Translations under genes and position numbers: made by a program | Shown: positions 9,464 through 13,872 of the stretch, one piece after another | Layout of the letters: each line of letters starts with the position of its first letter | Position numbering within the stretch: position 1 is the stretch's first letter | The notes under the pieces: model-generated | What the model was told of the DNA's origin: nothing | Databases searched by the model: none | The model's input: the letters and a program-made list of their open reading frames with translations, nothing else | Source: Tetrahymena elliotti 4EA | Taxonomy: Eukaryota > Ciliophora > Oligohymenophorea > Hymenostomatida > Tetrahymenidae | Direction of reading: 5' to 3' | Assembly: GCA_000231825.2 (NCBI GenBank) | Contig: JH720344.1 | Span: 114,764-128,635 of the forward strand | DNA: 13,872 nucleotides

Positions 9464-11674
9464 TCAAATTTTATGAGGCCAGTTAACGTTTTCAACAAGC
9501 GTTTATCTTTTAATGAGTTAGAGAGTACATTTTTAGTAAAAAAGAACATAGGCATTTTGTTTAGGAATCTATTTTATAAAAAATTTAAAATAGAAATTAA
9601 ATAATGAAATAAAATACATTAAAATAAAGATTAATATTGAATTACTTTTTATTCAGGATCAGAAACTAATGAAGCTTTACTATCATTAAATAAGTACCAC
9701 TATTTATCTTCCTAATTTTTACAATATGCCACATAATGCCCATAATTTAAATAACCAGAGTGAGATATCACGGAAAATAGATCATAAATAGGTTTTTCCT
9801 TTTATAACTTTTAAGGAATAAATTCTGTCATATCAAATTAAGTAACAGGGAATTCCACTTTGGAAGTTATTTTTTTCATAGATCTCGCAGTTTATTAAAA
9901 TCTCTTCATGCAAATCATTAAAATAGGAGGCAATTTCCATAAATCTATCTTCTTTTCAGCTTCTTAAAATTCTTTACATTCAGGACAGAACCTTTTTTAT
10001 TTTTAAAGTAATTTTAAATAAATGTATTTCAAAGCCTTTTTAAAGACAATTAATAAATCTAATTCATCATGAAATATAATATTAAATTATTGAAAAATTA
10101 AATTAATTGCTGATATCAAAAGAAATTAGATCTAAATATCTTTTTGAAAGTTAATATTCTAAATGAAATGATTACCATTTTTCATCTCCTGTAAGTATTT
10201 CTTTTTCTATAAAAGATTGGATACAATCTTAAATAGTGATTTCTTTATCGGACTTTTCAGGTATTGGCACTGTAAGATACATAAAAGGTTCAAACTAATA
10301 TTTAGCTGTTTTACATTTTAGGCATTTCAAAGTATTTTTGAGCTAGCCTTAAAATAAATCTACTATAACACTTTTATTTCTTTTTAAATAATCTCCCCAA
10401 GAGTCAGCTGCTAACTTTTCTTAATCTTTTTAATTTAAGTCTTTAAAATATTCTTTTTATTCAACATATGGTTTCTTTTCTACTCTGTTTAAATCCTAAT
10501 TTTATAAAAAGAAATTCCTATAATCAATAACACTAAATTATCTCTTTATATAAATTACTTCATGAATTTGATCTAGCAAATAAAGCAAAAACTCTTATGA
10601 ATCTTATTATCTGCCTGAGGAATACTTTAAATTTAAAAATAAAAATAATTTATCAAAAGATCTTCAATAAATAAAAGTAATTAGAATATCCCTCCCTATC
10701 AAGGATAAATTATCTTTTAATAAATGCATAAATATTATTATTAAACATGAAACTAATAATCTAAATTATATTTACTATTTTATTAAAGAAAGATATGACC
10801 CTTAAAAATTCATCTGGACTAACAGAGTCTTATTTAGTATTCCATATTTGTCTTTATTTAATTTTAAAATAAAAAAACAGCTCTAATTTGCTTTTAAAAT
10901 ATCTAAACACTAATTACCTTACAAGATTTGCAAAAGCTTTTACTACTACACCTCCTGACCCCATAGGATTATTAATATTTAATTCATCATCCTCCTTATT
11001 TTGTAAGCAGTAATCTGTTAATGGCTATAAGTTACTTAAACACTAAAGAGCTATTTATTCATAAAAATGCTAAATACTTCATTCATCCTTTTTATAATGT
11101 CAATAATATTACCTGAATTCATAAAGCAAGTATTTCCTAAATTCATAAGTCCTACTTTTCCTTTAACTTTATCACTGGCAATATCAATCTCTTCTTCTTC
11201 ATCATCATCTTTGGTGTCTTTTTTATTTTTCTTCTTTTTTGAATAAAGCTTATTCTAATATGTTTCAATTCTTTATTTATTATCTTTTGTAGAAATTAAA
11301 TTATTGTTCGTTTTGAACTCAAGAATGAATTTTTTATCCTCTTCTTCTTTGATCTTTTCTTCCTCTTCTTCTTTTTTCCTTTTCTCTTCCTCTTTAATCC
11401 TTTTCTCTTCTTCTCCTTCTTTTTTTAATCTTTCCTTCCTATACTAAGCTGTTTCATTCACTTTTTTGGTTTGATCATTTATCTCATTGCTCAATGATTC
11501 CGTTTGATCCTTATCCTTCTCCTCCTCCTGTTCTTCTTCTATTTACTCTTTATTTTTTACATTCTTTCCTTTATTTGGTTTCTTCTCATCTTTCTTTTAT
11601 TGCTTAAGCTTTTTAGATTCTAAATCTGTTAAATGATCTTCTTTTTATCTTTGCTTAGCACCTCTTGTTAACAT
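9464..11674 (-). CDS. Ubiquitin-specific protease (USP/UBP family, peptidase C19), 556 aa
   Basis: Cysteine deubiquitinase that would cleave ubiquitin from protein conjugates in cytosol or nucleus. Six exons: 11674-11113, 11050-10918, 10851-10776, 10624-10176, 9991-9646 and 9568-9464. Introns are 62, 66, 150, 184 and 77 nt, every junction is in phase, and the TGA is at 9464-9466. Residues 1-165 are lysine/glutamate-rich, with a likely helix or coiled coil at ~75-116 and a basic run KKKKNKK at 146-152. The Cys box VGLMNLGNTCFMNSALQCL puts the nucleophile at Cys183. The QQDSQEF box is at 263-269. Zinc-ribbon pairs are CLKC (358/361) and CPEC (409/412). The His box GHYVAYC gives His492, and WYLFNDS gives Asp510. 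The domain closes with the typical AYVLFYQ (528-534), so the catalytic core looks complete. The segment LNRVEKKPYVE and the zinc ribbon resemble USP4/11/15 and yeast Ubp12, but the large insert and the DUSP/UBL modules of those enzymes are missing. TAA and TAG sit at conserved glutamines, for example Q190, Q263, Q264, Q267 and Q534. Confidence 0.95.
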
Positions 11675-12061
11675 TTATAAAAACTATGAGAACTATTATT
11701 AAAAGATTTCTTATTATACTTTAATAAATGAAAATAATTAGTATTTTTTATTAATAAGAATTAACTCTCCTAATAATTTCATAATTAAATGCCAATTATT
11801 TCTAATCAAAACTGAATTAATTGTTTCTAAATCCATATATTTTTTACAAAGTTTATTAAACCGCGATAATTATTAGTATTCTACAAGATAAAATGCACAA
11901 AAATGATCTATTTTAAACAATCAAAATGAATTAAAGTTGAATTTAGTTTTGATGTAAACAAATATACAAAGCAATAGATAATTTTTCAAAAAAGAACAAA
12001 AACAATAAAATTAAAAAATTTACTATTATTTAGATTAAACTTTAAATTTTAAATTTGAGAG
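11675..12061. other. Intergenic region upstream of the protease gene
   Basis: About 390 AT-rich bases between the tRNA terminator and the protease ATG. It presumably holds the protease promoter and 5' leader. No frame or RNA fold is recognised. Confidence 0.5.
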
Positions 12062-12071
12062 AAAAAAGAAA
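12062..12071 (-). terminator. RNA polymerase III T-run terminator
   Basis: Directly after the last tRNA base the minus strand reads TTTCTTTTTT. The six-T run is a standard polymerase III stop signal, so the primary transcript would carry only a few extra 3' bases before CCA addition. Confidence 0.8.
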
Positions 12072-12081
12072 GGTCCCACTG

Positions 12082-12092
12082 GGATTCGAACC
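12082..12092 (-). promoter_or_regulatory. Internal B box of the tRNA gene
   Basis: The minus strand reads GGTTCGAATCC, an exact match to the TFIIIC B-box consensus GGTTCGANTCC. Confidence 0.9.
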
Positions 12093-12124
12093 CAGGTCAA
12101 GGGATTTAAAGTCCCCAGTACTAA

Positions 12125-12135
12125 CCACTATACTA
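12125..12135 (-). promoter_or_regulatory. Internal A box of the tRNA gene
   Basis: The minus strand reads TAGTATAGTGG, close to the A-box consensus TRGYNNARYGG, at the usual place in the D arm. With the B box it makes the promoter internal, so no upstream element is needed. Confidence 0.8.
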
Positions 12136-12142
12136 TGGAACC

Positions 12143-12453
12143 GGAACACAATTATAATAAATTCAATTCTTTGCTAGTATATCTTTACACAATTAACTTA
12201 TTTTTCATTACTGAAATATTTTTATTTCATCAAATAAATTGCTTATTAAATAGTATTTTTTAGTCTTTATCATTTATATATGCCAAAATCAATAATTTTG
12301 CAAATAAAATAAATTTCTCAATTAGTGATTAAAAAGCGTAAATTTTATATTTTTTTGATCATAGTTTATTTTAAAATCAAATTTATTTGAATTTATATAA
12401 ATACTAATAATACTATTGTCTCTTATCATACAATAGACTCCAATATAAAAATT
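12143..12453. other. AT-rich spacer upstream of the tRNA
   Basis: About 310 bases rich in A/T runs. No reading frame of protein-like composition and no repeat is seen. Confidence 0.5.
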
Positions 12454-12681
12454 ATGACTTTTTGTTTTAATTTTGAGTTTAAAACATTTAGTATCAATGA
12501 AGACTTAGTGACAGATATTGAATCAATATTACAGTGTAATTAATTTAATAATTATCAAACTTCTGACTATTAAATTATAAAAGTTTAATATAAATGCATG
12601 AAATATTCATATTAATACGAGGCCTTAAGCATTTATAAGATTTATAGTGCTTCTAAAGATTTCATTTCTAATTCCTAATGA
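12454..12681 (+). CDS. Weak 75-aa ORF, unrecognised
   Basis: Not recognised. In the ciliate code an ATG at 12454-12456 opens 75 codons to TGA at 12679-12681. The peptide begins MTFCFNFEFKTFSINEDLVT, is polar with several tyrosines and glutamines (some from TAA), and has no membrane segment or known motif. Because only TGA stops translation, open frames of this length arise easily in AT-rich DNA. The somewhat higher G+C and mixed codon use here are the only reasons to list it. A consensus donor GTAAGT lies just downstream at 12700 and a TTTTTTTAG follows near 12770-12778, so it might be a misread exon of a spliced gene. Confidence 0.22.
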
Positions 12682-13872
12682 TAACACAAATATAAAAGGT
12701 AAGTTTGAATATCTAAGAGTAGAAGTCTAAAATATTTTATATCTTGAATAGATATTTATTATTTCAAACTTTTTTTAGTTATTAAGTTGATTATGAATTT
12801 ATTAATAATTAATTTGAAAAATTATATTAACTTTTTCAAACAAAATTATGCAAAAAAAATCAGATTAGATAAACTACTCAAGTAATACTTAAGTTTTAGA
12901 TGCTTTGCACCATCTCATTAGAAGCTCTTATATTCTTAAAACAATGTATCTAGTATCTATATACACTTTTCCATGATTGAGTTTGATTATTATTTAATAG
13001 AGGATTAAATTCTCTTTCATTTGCTGATATTATTATTAATTTCATATAAATTTAGAAAGATTTTTAGTGGGGTGTAACATGATCAATGAGACTGGTAAAT
13101 AATACAGTATTCCCTTAAAAAATTAGATTTTTAAAAAATTTAGAAAGAGAAGGAATAATTAAATTAGGGTTATTTTTTGTGAAAATTTTCAAAATTGGTT
13201 TTAAAATTTTTATTGATTGAAAATTTGCTAATTTTAATTTAGAAATCAAAAGAAATATTTTTTATTATAAAAAGCAAAAAATCAAATTATTTTAAGTTAA
13301 ATAAAATTTTCATTGAGCTGATGAGATAGATAAATAAGTTTTTATTTTGAAGATTTTTAACAGAGTAAAAAAGTTTGATATTCATAATTATTAATTAAAA
13401 TTAATAAATTATTTAATTTATGATTATCATTGACTAATATAAAAGCAAGTAATTTATGTGTTTCATTAAAAGTAATATTCTAAATTCTAACACTACATAC
13501 AAGTGTATAAAACATATAATACTAAAAAAACTTCACACGTATTATGTATTGTTAAGAAATATTTTTTCATAAAATGTAATATTTATTTCAATATTTAAAT
13601 GATAACTTAACAAATCTTTTTGCTTTTTTTAGTTTTGATTCAAATCTTTATGCATCAATTTAAACAATATTATTGTTACTTTTAAAAAATTATAAAAATA
13701 AATATTAAATAAAGAGTTATTGAGAATGAGAAAGATATCAAAGTTTGAATTGAATCTGAAAAGAATAAATAAAAATTAATGAATGATCAAACCAAATAAA
13801 TATCAAATAGACTAACCCAAAATAGTCAGTGAGTCAGTCAATAGCCCATAAATTAAAATCTTTCTTCATTCA
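12682..13872. other. AT-rich region without a supported gene
   Basis: About 1.2 kb of very AT-rich DNA. Short frames on both strands end quickly at TGA or have homopolymer-like composition. Near 13826-13842 there is a cluster of GTCAG/GTCAGT direct repeats of unknown meaning. I see no RNA gene, telomeric repeat or mobile element. Confidence 0.5.

Larger units (their letters stand above)
12072..12142 (-). tRNA. tRNA-Gln, anticodon UUA (reads UAA)
   Basis: A complete 71-base cloverleaf. The acceptor stem GGTTCCA pairs with TGGGACC, with one G-T pair. The D arm is GTAT-AGTGGTTA-GTAC. The anticodon stem GGGGA/TCCCT encloses the loop CTTTAAA, whose middle bases TTA are the anticodon. The variable loop is TGAC, and the T arm is CTGGG-TTCGAAT-CCCAG. 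CCA is not encoded, as usual for nuclear tRNA genes. A UUA anticodon pairs with UAA, a stop codon in the standard code. Tetrahymena is known to use such a glutamine tRNA as part of its altered nuclear code, and UAA/UAG in the neighbouring protein genes fall at conserved glutamines. That glutamine is the amino acid is inferred from this knowledge and context, not from the tRNA sequence alone. Confidence 0.96.

Noticed and set aside
12900..12980. Minus-strand frame starting MEKCIQILDTLFQEYKSFQ
   Set aside because: Only 19 codons before TGA, with no splice-supported continuation.
13826..13842. GTCAG direct-repeat cluster as a possible regulatory or replication element
   Set aside because: Too short and close to the window edge to tell from chance.
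1..13872. Chromosome breakage sequence or telomere
   Set aside because: I found no TAAACCAACCTCTTT-like 15-mer and no CCCCAA/GGGGTT runs on either strand. The ccaaccc at 1219-1225 is only a partial resemblance.

Overview
The window looks like nuclear (probably macronuclear) DNA of a ciliate, most likely Tetrahymena or a close relative. It is extremely AT-rich, genes are cut by short AT-rich GT-AG introns, and TAA and TAG must be read as glutamine with TGA as the only stop. The window itself supports that code in two independent ways: a tRNA gene with anticodon UUA (reads UAA), and a ubiquitin protease in which TAA/TAG fall exactly at invariant glutamines of the family. All gene models below were rebuilt by eye in this code with phase-checked introns; a standard-code reading breaks them into meaningless short ORFs.

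Layout, left to right. 1-479: AT-rich, nothing recognised. About 480-1225: five copies of a ~161-bp tandem repeat, overlapped by a doubtful 88-codon ORF on the minus strand (1140-1406). 1407-1877: AT-rich 3' flank. 1878-8734, minus strand: one large six-exon gene for a 2018-residue four-repeat cation channel of the voltage-gated alpha1 type, with an unusual ~790-residue N/Q/S/E-rich N-terminal extension. 8735-9463: intergenic. 9464-11674, minus strand: a six-exon gene for a 556-residue ubiquitin-specific protease with an intact catalytic triad. 11675-12061: intergenic. 12072-12142, minus strand: tRNA-Gln(UUA) with a T-run terminator. 12143-13872: AT-rich, with only a weak 75-codon ORF on the plus strand.

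The three confident genes are all on the minus strand but are separated by several hundred bases of AT-rich DNA, so they are probably separate transcription units and not an operon. Nothing suggests a shared pathway, except that both proteins depend on the UAA-reading tRNA to be translated. I found no telomere repeat, chromosome breakage sequence, rRNA, CRISPR or transposase. No novel multi-gene system is evident; the most unusual items are the channel's architecture and the tandem repeat array.
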